Origin: Pseudomonas putida
GTDB lineage: Bacteria > Pseudomonadota > Gammaproteobacteria > Pseudomonadales > Pseudomonadaceae
Length of the DNA stretch: 64,000 nt
Direction: 5' to 3'
NCBI RefSeq assembly: GCF_004357765.1
Contig: NZ_SMTE01000002.1
Span: 124,001-188,000 of the forward strand
Below, in pieces: positions 42,589-53,431 of this stretch. Position numbers and translations under genes: made by a program. The notes under the pieces were generated by a model. The model was not told the DNA's origin, made no database searches, and worked only from the letters and a program-made list of their open reading frames with translations. How positions within the stretch are numbered: position 1 is the stretch's first letter; every line of letters starts with the position of its first letter.

Positions 42589-44489
42589 ACCAGGACCTCG
42601 GCCAGGTTGCCCTTGGTTTCCAGCCAGCTCTTGCGATCACCGGCGCGCTTCTTGGCGAGCAGCATGTCCATGATCTCGGTGGTGCCCTGCAGATCGTCCA
42701 GGGTCAGCTGGACCAGGCGCCGGGTGTTCGGGTCCATGGTGGTCTCGCGCAATTGCGGCGGGTTCATCTCGCCCAGCCCCTTGAAGCGAGTGACCTGGGG
42801 CTTGCCGCGCTTCTTCTCGGCCACCAGGCGATCGAGAATGCCATCGCGCTCGGCTTCGTCGAGGGCGTAGTAGATTTCCTTGCCCAGGTCGATGCGGTAC
42901 AGCGGCGGCATGGCCACGTAGACGTGCCCGGCCTCGACCAGCGGACGGAAGTGCTGGACGAACAGTGCGCACAGCAGGGTGGCGATATGCAAACCGTCGG
43001 AGTCGGCGTCGGCGAGGATGCAGATCTTGCCGTAGCGCAGTTGCGACAGGTCGTTAGCGCCTGGATCGACGCCGATGGCCACAGCGATGTTGTGCACTTC
43101 CTGGCTGGCCAGGACTTCGCCGCCGTCCACTTCCCAGGTGTTGAGAATCTTGCCACGCAGCGGCAGGATGGCCTGGAATTCCTTGTCACGGGCCTGCTTG
43201 GCGGAACCGCCGGCGGAGTCACCTTCGACCAGGAACAGCTCGGCGCGCATCGGGTCCTGCCCGGCGCAGTCGGCCAACTTGCCAGGCAACGCCGGGCCCT
43301 GGGTGACGCGCTTGCGCTCGACCTTCTTGCTGGCCTTCAAGCGCCGCCCGGCATTGCTGATCGCCAGCTCGGCCAGTTGCATGCCCAGTTCGGGATGGGC
43401 GTTGAGCCACAGGCTGAACGCGTCCTTGACCACGCCGGAGACGAACGCCGCCGCCTCGCGGGACGATAAGCGCTCCTTGGTCTGCCCGGAAAACTGCGGT
43501 TCCTGCATCTTCATCGACAGCACGAAGGTGATGCGCTCCCACACGTCCTCGGGGGCCAGCTTGACACCGCGCGGCAGCAGGTTGCGGAACTCGCAGAACT
43601 CGCGCATGGCGTCGAGCAGGCCTTGGCGCAGGCCATTGACGTGGGTACCGCCCTGGGCGGTGGGAATCAGGTTGACGTAGCTTTCCTGGACACTGTCGCC
43701 CCCTTCGGGCAACCACAGCAAGGCCCAGTCGACAGCCTCCTTGTTGCCGGCCAGGCTACCGCAGAACGGCTCGTCAGGCAGGCGCTGGAACTCGCTGACC
43801 GAGTCGACCAGGTAGGAACGCAGGCCGTCCTCGTAATGCCATTCGACCTTCTCACCACTGGCTTTGTCCTCGAAGCTGACCAACAGCCCCGGGCACAGCA
43901 CGGCCTTGGCCTTGAGCACATGCTTGAGGCGGCTGATGGAGAACTTGGGCGAATCGAAGTATTTCGGATCGGGGCTGAAGTAGACGCTGGTGCCGGTGTT
44001 GCGCTTGCCGACCGATCCGACCACCTCCAGCTCGCTGGACTTGAAGCCATCGGCGAAAGTCATCTGGTACTCGTTGCCGTCGCGCTTGACGCGCACCCGC
44101 ACCTGGGTCGACAGGGCGTTGACCACGGAGATACCGACGCCGTGCAGGCCGCCGGAGAATTGGTAGTTCTTGTTGGAGAACTTGCCGCCGGCATGCAGCT
44201 TGGTGAGGATCAGCTCGACCCCCGAGACGCCCTCTTCGGGGTGGATGTCCACCGGCATGCCGCGGCCATCGTCGCTGACCTCCAGCGAGTGGTCGGCGTG
44301 AAGGATGACCTGCACCGAGCGGGCGTGGCCGGCCAGGGCTTCGTCGACGCTGTTGTCGATGACTTCCTGGGCCAGGTGATTGGGCCGGCTGGTGTCGGTG
44401 TACATGCCCGGCCGCTTGCGGACCGGGTCAAGGCCCGAGAGGACTTCGATGGCGTCTGCGTTATAGGCGCTAGCGCTGGGATTGGCCAT
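42585..44489 (-). CDS. parE: DNA topoisomerase IV subunit B
   Basis: This 634-residue ATPase subunit starts MANPSASAYNADAIEVLSGL. The GHKL motifs VIDNSVDEALAG, DDGRGMPVDIHPEEGVSG and GGLHGVGISVVNALS are present, as is the TOPRIM region EGDSAGGSAKQARDKEFQA with LPLRGKILN. Length is standard. It lies 35 bp after yqiA. With parC it decatenates replicated chromosomes. Confidence 0.98.
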   Translation of the reverse strand: MANPSASAYNADAIEVLSGLDPVRKRPGMYTDTSRPNHLAQEVIDNSVDEALAGHARSVQVILHADHSLEVSDDGRGMPVDIHPEEGVSGVELILTKLHAGGKFSNKNYQFSGGLHGVGISVVNALSTQVRVRVKRDGNEYQMTFADGFKSSELEVVGSVGKRNTGTSVYFSPDPKYFDSPKFSISRLKHVLKAKAVLCPGLLVSFEDKASGEKVEWHYEDGLRSYLVDSVSEFQRLPDEPFCGSLAGNKEAVDWALLWLPEGGDSVQESYVNLIPTAQGGTHVNGLRQGLLDAMREFCEFRNLLPRGVKLAPEDVWERITFVLSMKMQEPQFSGQTKERLSSREAAAFVSGVVKDAFSLWLNAHPELGMQLAELAISNAGRRLKASKKVERKRVTQGPALPGKLADCAGQDPMRAELFLVEGDSAGGSAKQARDKEFQAILPLRGKILNTWEVDGGEVLASQEVHNIAVAIGVDPGANDLSQLRYGKICILADADSDGLHIATLLCALFVQHFRPLVEAGHVYVAMPPLYRIDLGKEIYYALDEAERDGILDRLVAEKKRGKPQVTRFKGLGEMNPPQLRETTMDPNTRRLVQLTLDDLQGTTEIMDMLLAKKRAGDRKSWLETKGNLAEVLV

Positions 44490-44524
44490 GGGTTCTCGTC
44501 GTCAGTCTGGTGAATGCAAAAAGG

Positions 44525-45133
44525 TCAAAATACAGAAAAATCGAGCGCTGAATACCGCCCTGGGGCAACTCCGGCGAATGCCAGCAGAGCCGGCAGGCGT
44601 TCGGCGAAGCCCTGGAAGCCATGATCGCCACCGGCCTCGATACATAAGGCACAACCGCGGTAATACTGCTCGGCGTGGCGATAATCCAGGGTTTCGTCCC
44701 CGGTCTGCAACCATATCTGGTAGCGGTCGGGGTCGGCGGGCGGCGCGACTTCGAGCTCGGCCAGCGCCTGTACGTGGTCCAGAGTCAGCTCCCAGGTTTC
44801 ACCACTGTAATGGTTGCGCTGGGTGCCGAGGTAGCCATCGAAACGCTTGTGCGGCGTCACCGCCGGGTTTATCAGCAGGGCCTTGAGGCCGTGGCGCTCG
44901 GCCAGATGGGTGGCATAGTAGCCGCCGAGCGAGCTGCCGACCAGCAAGGGCGCACCGAGCTCGGCGATGCAGGCCTCGAGCTGGGCGATAGCCTGGCGCG
45001 GATGATGGTGCAGTTCGGGCACGCGCAACTGCTCGGCCAGGCCAAGCTGTTGCATCACCGCTTCAAGCTGGCGAGCCTTGGTCGACAACGGCGAGCTGTT
45101 GAAGCCATGGATATAGAGGATGGAACCCGACAT
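44525..45133 (-). CDS. yqiA: YqiA-family esterase
   Basis: This 202-residue alpha/beta hydrolase has the oxyanion-region start ILYIHGFNSSPLSTKARQ, the nucleophile elbow LLVGSSLGGYYATHLAE with Ser in GSSLGG, and the C-terminal catalytic His in GGDHGFQGF. E. coli YqiA hydrolyses short-chain acyl and CoA esters. The conserved order nudF-yqiB-cpdA-yqiA-parE is kept here. It lies 156 bp after cpdA, an interval with no clear signal apart from a short CCGGC..GCCGG hairpin. Confidence 0.92.
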   Translation of the reverse strand: MSGSILYIHGFNSSPLSTKARQLEAVMQQLGLAEQLRVPELHHHPRQAIAQLEACIAELGAPLLVGSSLGGYYATHLAERHGLKALLINPAVTPHKRFDGYLGTQRNHYSGETWELTLDHVQALAELEVAPPADPDRYQIWLQTGDETLDYRHAEQYYRGCALCIEAGGDHGFQGFAERLPALLAFAGVAPGRYSALDFSVF

Positions 45134-45289
45134 GCTGCCCCCGGTGTCTTTGGCTTCGCGCCCCGACAGGCGGGCGCTGGGACGCGCAGTGTAGCGTGTT
45201 CACCGGGTTTTGGTGCTGGCTCGATTGTCTTGCAACATATTCTTCAAGCGCAGCGGCCCGATCGCCGGCAAGCCGGTGATGGCTCCACC

Positions 45290-46093
45290 TCAATAGCCGG
45301 GGCTGTCGAAATCGAGCCGCACCTCGAAGTCTCGGGCACGCTCCACACCCGTTTCCAGGCGACCGTCAGCATGCAGGCGCAGCCAGCGATACCCCGGCAG
45401 CTCCTCGCTCACCTTGAAGTCCTCGCTGCCCGGCGCGAACTGGATGCAGGTCGATGGCGTAGCCAGGTAGCGCATGCCATCGCGTTGCTCATCCCACGCT
45501 TGATGAATATGCCCCCAGAGCAACGCCTTGACCTGTGGATAACCTTTCAGGCGCTGCAACAGGTCATCGGCATTGCGCAGGCCGATCGGCGCGATCCAGG
45601 CACAGCCAATGTCGACCGGCTGGTGGTGGCAGCACACCAGGCAGTGACGCCCTGCTGCCGAGGCCAGGGCCTGGTCGAGCAAGGCCAGTTGATCAGGTTC
45701 CAGCAGGCCATGGGTGGCGCCGAGTACCGACGAATCGAGCATCACCACACGCCAGGCACCGATATCGGTGACCGCCTGGACCAGCTCCGGCGCGACTTCG
45801 GCCATGACCCTGGCCTCGTCGTGGTTGCCCGGCAACCAGCGGGTCGGCGCCTGGATTTCGCCGGTCAACTGACGAAACGCCTCATAGGACGCCACGCTGC
45901 CGTCTTGCGATAGGTCGCCGGTGCACAGCAACAGGTCGATGCGCGGCTGCTCGCGACGAACCTGGGCGATCACATGGCGGAGGCTGTCGCGGGTATTTAG
46001 GCCAAGCAGGGTACCGGTCGCATCGCCGAACAGATGGGCATCGGTCAACTGCACGACGTGCACGGGGGCCTGGAGTGGATCTGGGTGCGGCAA
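45290..46093 (-). CDS. cpdA: 3',5'-cyclic-AMP phosphodiesterase CpdA
   Basis: This 267-residue class III phosphodiesterase hydrolyses cAMP. The metallophosphoesterase motifs appear in order: VVQLTDAHLF, LLCTGDLSQDGS, WLPGNHDEA, VCCHHQPVDIG and LLWGHIHQAW. In Pseudomonas it lowers cAMP and hence Crp/Vfr activity. It is 98 bp downstream of yqiB; a CRP-like half-site at 46185-46192 lies in that interval. Confidence 0.95.
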   Translation of the reverse strand: MPHPDPLQAPVHVVQLTDAHLFGDATGTLLGLNTRDSLRHVIAQVRREQPRIDLLLCTGDLSQDGSVASYEAFRQLTGEIQAPTRWLPGNHDEARVMAEVAPELVQAVTDIGAWRVVMLDSSVLGATHGLLEPDQLALLDQALASAAGRHCLVCCHHQPVDIGCAWIAPIGLRNADDLLQRLKGYPQVKALLWGHIHQAWDEQRDGMRYLATPSTCIQFAPGSEDFKVSEELPGYRWLRLHADGRLETGVERARDFEVRLDFDSPGY

Positions 46094-46191
46094 CGGCCGT
46101 CTCCTCGAACGGATTCAGCGGCAATTATGGCGGGCGAACGGTCGTCAGAAAACAGCCAGCACACCCTCTGTTACGAGCACAGCGTCACATT

Positions 46192-46638
46192 TCAGCGCAC
46201 GCTTGCCAGTTCGTGACCGCAGGCCAGGCAGTGACTCAGCCATTCGCCGAGGAACAGGTTGAGCTGGGCCTTCTCGTCGGGCTGGTGCATCGCTTCGTTG
46301 GGGTAGGGGTAAATGCTGCGCAGCCGCCTGGCATGCTCGGCACTGACCACCTCGGCCATGCGTGCGTCGTGGTACACCTGCACCTCCATTTGCGGCACCG
46401 GTAACCAGGGCAGGCTGTGCTCCTGGCGCACGCGCAAGGTGGTGGTGTACGGACAGGCCAACAGCACATCGAGCACCAGCACGCCAAGCATCTGGTCGCC
46501 CTGGGCCATGCCGATGCGCCGTGAGCTCTGGGTGGTGCGCATGTCGGGCAACAACCGCATGAGCCGGGCGTAATTGGCCTCGCAGGCTGCCTGCAACCCG
46601 GCCAGGTCGACCCGATAACGCTCACGCAACAGGTTCAC
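46192..46638 (-). CDS. yqiB: YqiB (DUF1249) family protein
   Basis: This 148-residue protein has the DUF1249 features LQAACEANYARLMRLLPDM, QMEVQVYHDARMAEV and a Cys/Trp-containing C-terminal WLSHCLACGHE. Function is unknown. I chose the GTG at 46638 because it overlaps the nudF stop as GTGA, indicating translational coupling; longer starts at 46644 or 46680 would run back into nudF. Confidence 0.88.
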   Translation of the reverse strand: MNLLRERYRVDLAGLQAACEANYARLMRLLPDMRTTQSSRRIGMAQGDQMLGVLVLDVLLACPYTTTLRVRQEHSLPWLPVPQMEVQVYHDARMAEVVSAEHARRLRSIYPYPNEAMHQPDEKAQLNLFLGEWLSHCLACGHELASVR

Positions 46639-47252
46639 TTCCACATACCTCGGACTTCGTCTTTGTTCAGCGCCAGCCATTGCAGGCCGATGATGGTCGC
46701 GGCGTTGCAGATGCGCCCATCACGCACCGCCTGCAGGGCGTCTTCGAATGACCACACCCGCACACGGATGTCCTCGCCCTCCTCTTCCAGGCCATGCAGG
46801 CCACCGGCCCCTTCACTGCTGCAACGGCCAAGGAACAGATGCACATATTCATCACTGCCGCCGGGCGACGGGAAGTAACGGGTCATCGGCCACAAGGCGC
46901 TGAAGACCAGGCCTGCTTCTTCCTCGGCCTCGCGGTGGGCAACCTCCTCGGGCTGCTCATCCTTGTCGATCAGCCCGGCGACCATCTCGATCAGCCAAGG
47001 GTTGTCGACCTTGTCCATGGCGCCGACCCGGAACTGTTCGATCAAGACCACTTCGTCACGCAGCGGATCATAAGGCAACACGCACACCGCATCGTGGCGC
47101 ACGAACAGCTCACGACTGATCTCGCGGCCCAAGCCACCGGCGAACAGCTCATGACGCAGGCGCACCTTGTCGAGCTTGTAGAAGCCCTGGAAACAGTTGG
47201 CCCGCTCGACGATCTCGACCGTCCTGGGTACCGAATTCAACGTATCCGACAT
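46635..47252 (-). CDS. nudF: ADP-ribose pyrophosphatase NudF
   Basis: This 205-residue Nudix hydrolase splits ADP-ribose into AMP and ribose-5-phosphate. The Nudix box is intact as GLIDKDEQPEEVAHREAEEE followed by AGL, giving the pattern GX5EX7REUXEEXGU. The N-terminal domain is RTVEIVERANCFQGFYKLD. The ATG at 47252 is chosen; the frame extends 19 codons upstream without support. It heads the nudF-yqiB-cpdA series. Confidence 0.95.
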   Translation of the reverse strand: MSDTLNSVPRTVEIVERANCFQGFYKLDKVRLRHELFAGGLGREISRELFVRHDAVCVLPYDPLRDEVVLIEQFRVGAMDKVDNPWLIEMVAGLIDKDEQPEEVAHREAEEEAGLVFSALWPMTRYFPSPGGSDEYVHLFLGRCSSEGAGGLHGLEEEGEDIRVRVWSFEDALQAVRDGRICNAATIIGLQWLALNKDEVRGMWK

Positions 47253-47326
47253 GAAAATCCTCGCTACCTCGTTTACCGCATCGCGCCATCCTACTCTGCA
47301 CGCTTTCACGTTTCACCCCCCTTGGG

Positions 47327-47344
47327 CGACCGTTCGCACGGTCG
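47327..47344. promoter_or_regulatory. Perfect palindromic stem in the nudF/lipoprotein divergent region
   Basis: CGACCGT and ACGGTCG flank the 4-nt spacer TCGC. It lies 75 bp before nudF and 94 bp before the divergent lipoprotein gene. It could be an operator or a 5'-UTR hairpin; I recognise no regulator for it. Confidence 0.4.
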
Positions 47345-47437
47345 GGACAGCGAGCGCCTACTCTGTTAGCTTAGTGGCGAACTGAAGGCCGCGCAGACGG
47401 TCAAAGGCCGACTTTTCCCTGTTCTGCAAGGATCATC

Positions 47438-48184
47438 ATGACGCTCGTCAAACTGACTTCCGTGGCCGTGCTGGCACTGGCACTGGGCGCCTGCCAAAGC
47501 CTGTTCACGCCCAATTACCGGGCTCCGCTCGAGGTCAAGCGCGATGCCTGGGAGCATGTCAAACCCGGCTGCAGCGAAAGCGACTGCCCGCTGGTCAATA
47601 TCGACACCATCCACTTCCCGGCCCTGCCCAAGCTCGACGGCATCGTCGAAAAACGCTTGCTGCAACTGACCGAGGACAACCAGCACGGCGCCGCTCCGGC
47701 GACCCTGCAAGCCTACGAACAGCAGTACCTGGCCAACGCCGACAAGCGCAACAGCAGCTACCTGCAGGCCAAGGTACGCGAGCAGCATGACGGGCTGGTG
47801 ATCATCGAACTGTCGAGCTACCTCGACAGCGGCGGCGCCCACGGCATGCCAGGGCGCGGCTTCATCAACTACTCACGCAAGCTGGACAAGGTGCTGACCC
47901 TGCAGGACATGCTGGTGCCCGGCCAGGAAGAGACCTTCTGGAAAACCGTAGAAGAGTCGCACAAGGCCTGGCTGATCAGCGTGGGCATGGACAAGGACGC
48001 CGAATTCGTCAAAACCTGGCCGTTCAAGCGCTCGCCGCACGTCGCCCTGACGTACGGCGCGGTGGTGGTCAAGTACGAAGTCTATGCCATCGCGCCCTAC
48101 TCCATGGGCCACGTCGAGCTGAAGATTCCGTACCCACGCCTCAATGGCGTGATCAAGCCCGAGCTGTTTCCCGGCCGCGGCTGA
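47438..48184 (+). CDS. DUF3298 (RsiV-like) lipoprotein
   Basis: This 248-residue protein has a lipoprotein signal (MTLVKLTSVAVLALALGAC, lipobox Cys at residue 19). The region VIIELSSYLDSGGAHGMPGRGFINYS and LTLQDMLVPGQEE matches the DUF3298/RsiV C-terminal domain, and the last ~60 residues contain the typical VKYEVYAIAPYSMGHVELKIPY. RsiV in Bacillus binds lysozyme, but the role in Gram-negative homologues is unknown. AAGGA lies upstream of the ATG. Its 3' end overlaps cytX by 32 bases on the opposite strand. Confidence 0.88.
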   Translation: MTLVKLTSVAVLALALGACQSLFTPNYRAPLEVKRDAWEHVKPGCSESDCPLVNIDTIHFPALPKLDGIVEKRLLQLTEDNQHGAAPATLQAYEQQYLANADKRNSSYLQAKVREQHDGLVIIELSSYLDSGGAHGMPGRGFINYSRKLDKVLTLQDMLVPGQEETFWKTVEESHKAWLISVGMDKDAEFVKTWPFKRSPHVALTYGAVVVKYEVYAIAPYSMGHVELKIPYPRLNGVIKPELFPGRG

Positions 48185-49436
48185 CACCCAGTAGCGCATG
48201 CAGCGCACCTGCCAGCAGCAAGGCTGGCAGGGTCGCACCGAAGTCCGGCGCCTGTGCGGCGATCAGGTGATACGCCGCGACACCTGCCGCCCACGCCACC
48301 AGCGCAGGCCAATGCAGGCCCGCCACTCGTGCTGGCATGCGGCGGCGGCGCATCAGATAGTGGTCGACCAGCACCACGCCGAACAGTGGCGCGAACACCG
48401 AGCCGATCAGTAACAGGAAGTTCTCGTACTGGGCCAGCGGCGCCAGCAACGCGATCAGGGTACACAGCACGCCGATGGCCAGCGCCAGGTGCTCGACCTT
48501 GAGGCGCACCAGCAGGCCCGTGGACACCGCCGCAGAATGAATGTCGGCAAAGGCGTTTTCCGACTCGTCGAGCAGAATCAACAGCAGTGGGATTCCCAGA
48601 CCGGCACCGGCCAGGGCCAGCAGCAGCGCATTGGTTTCGCCATCGGCGGCAAACGCCAGGGTGTAGGCCACACCCAGGCTCATAAGCCAGGCATTGCCAA
48701 GGAAGAAGCCTAACGCGGTACCACCGAACACCCGGCTGGCACGCTGGCCGAAACGCGAATAGTCGGCGATCAGCGGCAACCACGAAAGCGGCATGGCGAT
48801 GACGATGTCGAAACCCACCGCCAACGACAGCGAGCCGTCCCCGGTACGCCCCCACAGGGCAGCGAGGTCGGCCTTGACGAACAGGTTCCAGGTCAGCCAC
48901 AGGCAGGCGCCGAGCAGCAGCCAGATCCCCCATTTACGCAGCACCTTGCGCACGAACGCCAACGGCCCGCTGACTGCCAGCAAGGTGGCCAGGGCGCCAA
49001 AGCACAGGGTCCACAGCACCGGACTGTTCCAGGCACTGCCTTCGCCGAAGGTCCGCGCGCCCAGCAGGCTGGCGGCATCGCGCATGACGATGATCTCGAA
49101 AGATCCCCAGCCCACCAACTGCAGGAGGTTGAGCACCGCCGGCAGGCGCGCGCCGTGGCCGCCTAAGCTCAGGCGCAAAGTGGCCATGGCCGACAACCCG
49201 GTATCGCTGCCGACCACACCAGCCGCGGCCAACAGCAGCACGCCGACGCCGGTGCCCAGGACAATCGCCAACAGCGCGCCGGACAGGCCCAGGCCGGGAG
49301 CGAGCAACGCGCCGACCTGCAGGACCATCAGGCCAATACCAAGGGAAAACCACAGCGAGAACAGGTCGCGGGCGCCGAACAGGCGCTGGCTCGCGGGAAC
49401 CGCGTGGTCGGGTGAGAAGTGGCTGGGGGTGGTCAT
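48153..49436 (-). CDS. cytX: Putative hydroxymethylpyrimidine transporter CytX
   Basis: This 427-residue NCS1-family permease has about twelve membrane helices. It starts MTTPSHFSPDHAVPASQRLF and has the NCS1 signature stretch LFSLWFSLGIGLMVLQVGAL. Similarity to cytosine permeases together with its position next to thiC points to CytX, a salvage transporter for the HMP precursor of thiamine. It lies 128 bp after thiC, separated by a REP pair. The last 10 codons overlap the convergent lipoprotein gene. Confidence 0.88.
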   Translation of the reverse strand: MTTPSHFSPDHAVPASQRLFGARDLFSLWFSLGIGLMVLQVGALLAPGLGLSGALLAIVLGTGVGVLLLAAAGVVGSDTGLSAMATLRLSLGGHGARLPAVLNLLQLVGWGSFEIIVMRDAASLLGARTFGEGSAWNSPVLWTLCFGALATLLAVSGPLAFVRKVLRKWGIWLLLGACLWLTWNLFVKADLAALWGRTGDGSLSLAVGFDIVIAMPLSWLPLIADYSRFGQRASRVFGGTALGFFLGNAWLMSLGVAYTLAFAADGETNALLLALAGAGLGIPLLLILLDESENAFADIHSAAVSTGLLVRLKVEHLALAIGVLCTLIALLAPLAQYENFLLLIGSVFAPLFGVVLVDHYLMRRRRMPARVAGLHWPALVAWAAGVAAYHLIAAQAPDFGATLPALLLAGALHALLGVSRGRETARA

Positions 49437-49475
49437 TTTTTCATTCGCCGGAAGAAATCTGAAGTAAACACGCGT

Positions 49476-49549
49476 CCCTGTGGGAGCGGGCTTGCCCGCG
49501 AAGAAGCCACCGCGGTGTCCCGTTCGCGGGCAAGCCCGCTCCCACAGGG
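49476..49549. repeat. Divergent REP pair between thiC and cytX
   Basis: CCCTGTGGGAGCGGGCTTGC... (49476-49507) faces its reverse complement (49525-49549). The core GCGGGCTTGCCCGCG is the same family as at 4747-4855. It probably forms a hairpin in the thiC-cytX transcript and may alter mRNA stability. Confidence 0.92.
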
Positions 49550-49564
49550 CTAGAGTTTTGCGCC

Positions 49565-51703
<2,139 letters not shown>

Positions 51704-51710
51704 ACATGCG

Positions 51711-51741
51711 CAGTCTAGACTGGAGTGGTCGGCAAAGCCAA
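51711..51741 (-). promoter_or_regulatory. Candidate promoter of the thiC transcript
   Basis: On the minus strand -35 TTGGCT (51741-51736) and -10 TAGACT (51717-51712) are 18 bp apart, placing the start of transcription at or just before the riboswitch 5' strand. Each hexamer matches consensus at four of six positions. Confidence 0.5.
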
Positions 51742-51867
51742 GCGACTAAAAACAAGAGGTGATGAAAGGGAGGCACTACGATTGTTGCCAACAGCCCATG
51801 GCACTACACTGGCCAGTCATTCGATACTCAACAGTTCAGTAATTAATTTCGTACAAGGATTGCCTCT

Positions 51868-53304
51868 ATGCTGCGCAAACTTTCACTGGCCATAGCCGTG
51901 TCTTGTGCGTCCAACGCAGTGGTATGGGCAGCGGATGTGCCTACGACAGTGAAGACCGACCTGGTCAGCGTCTATCAGGAAGCGGTGACCAACAACGCCG
52001 ACCTGGCGGCTGCCCGCGCCGACTATGGCGCCCGGCGCGAAGTGGTCCCCCAGGCCAGGGCCGGTTTGCTGCCGAACCTGTCGGCCGGTGCCGAGATGAT
52101 GAACACTCGCACCAAGCTCGATGAGCCCTCCATCACCTCGAACCGCAGTGGTAATTCCTGGAGCGCGACCTTGTCGCAGCCGATCTTCCGCGCCGACCGC
52201 TGGTTCCAGTTGCAAGCGGCCGAAGCGGTCAACGAACAGGCGGCCCTGGAACTCTCGGCCACCGAGCAGAACCTCATCCTGCAGACGGCGCAGAACTATT
52301 TCGCCGTACTGCGCGCCCAGGACAACCTGGCCGCGACCAAGGCAGAGGAAGCCGCGTTCAAGCGTCAACTCGATCAGTCCAACGAGCGCTTCGACGTCGG
52401 GCTGTCGGACAAGACCGATGTACTGCAATCCCAGGCCAGCTATGACACCGCGCGGGCCAACCGAATCATCGCCGAGCGTCAGGTACAGGATGCCTTCGAG
52501 GCTTTGGTGACACTGACCAACCGCGAGTACACGGCGATCCAGGGCGTGGTTCATACCCTACCGGTGCAGGTGCCAACGCCCAATGACGCCAAGGCCTGGG
52601 TCGAAACAGCGGCGCGGCAGAATCTCAACCTGTTGGCGACCAACTATGCCGTCGACGCTGCCGAGGAAACCCTACGCCAGCGCAAAGCGGGGCACGCCCC
52701 AACGCTGGACGCCGTGGCGCGCTATCAAAAGGGCGATAACGACAGCCTCGGTTTCACCAACCCGGCGCCGCAACCAGGGGTGCGCTACAGCGGCGACGTG
52801 GAGCAGACCAGCATCGGCCTGCAGTTGAACATCCCCATCTACAGCGGTGGCCTGACCAGTTCGCAAGTGCGCGAGGCCTACCAGCGTCTGAACCAGAGCG
52901 AGCAACAGCGCGAAAGTCTGCGCCGCCAGGTGGTGGAGAACACCCGCAACCTGCACCGCGCGGTAAACACCGACGTGGAACAGGTGCAGGCACGCAAGCA
53001 ATCGATCATCTCCAACCAGAGCGCGCTGGAGGCCACCGAGATCGGCTATCAGGTCGGTACCCGCAACATCGTCGACGTGCTGGACGCTCAGCGCCAGCTG
53101 TACACCTCGGTGCGCGACTACAACAATAGCCGCTACGACTACATTCTCGATAACCTGAGCCTCAAGCAGGCGGCAGGGACCTTGAGCCCCCAGGACCTGC
53201 AAGACCTCAAACGCTATCTGAAGGCGGACTACAACCCGGACAAGGATTTCCTGCCTCCGGACTTGGCGGCGGCAGCGGCGAAGAATTTCGAGCGCAGGCC
53301 ATAG
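51868..53304 (+). CDS. tolC: TolC family outer membrane channel
   Basis: This 478-residue protein has a signal peptide (MLRKLSLAIAVSCASNAVVWA) and the TolC architecture of two homologous halves: DLVSVYQEAVTNNADLAAARADY begins the first helical hairpin, and PTPNDAKAWVETAARQNLNLL starts the second. Conserved features include LPNLSAGAEM, ALELSATEQNLILQTAQNYF and EIGYQVGTRNIVDVLDAQRQLY. It forms the trimeric exit duct for multidrug efflux and type I secretion. No inner-membrane partner is adjacent. It is divergent from thiC. Confidence 0.95.
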   Translation: MLRKLSLAIAVSCASNAVVWAADVPTTVKTDLVSVYQEAVTNNADLAAARADYGARREVVPQARAGLLPNLSAGAEMMNTRTKLDEPSITSNRSGNSWSATLSQPIFRADRWFQLQAAEAVNEQAALELSATEQNLILQTAQNYFAVLRAQDNLAATKAEEAAFKRQLDQSNERFDVGLSDKTDVLQSQASYDTARANRIIAERQVQDAFEALVTLTNREYTAIQGVVHTLPVQVPTPNDAKAWVETAARQNLNLLATNYAVDAAEETLRQRKAGHAPTLDAVARYQKGDNDSLGFTNPAPQPGVRYSGDVEQTSIGLQLNIPIYSGGLTSSQVREAYQRLNQSEQQRESLRRQVVENTRNLHRAVNTDVEQVQARKQSIISNQSALEATEIGYQVGTRNIVDVLDAQRQLYTSVRDYNNSRYDYILDNLSLKQAAGTLSPQDLQDLKRYLKADYNPDKDFLPPDLAAAAAKNFERRP

Positions 53305-53431
53305 GCCCACCAACCAGACCTGGGGGGGCGACCCTCCGGGGCTGACCTAGCAGTTTCACCAGTGCCACTCTCTGTTCAGACCTTTTAACGTGGGCATCAC
53401 CGCTACCAAGGTCGAGAGAGGTGAAACGAAC

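Noticed and set aside
45261-45287. A REP-like sequence GATCGCCGGCAAGCCGGTGA between yqiA and cpdA
   Set aside because: Only a short 5-bp stem and a partial resemblance to REP cores; too weak to list as a repeat element.
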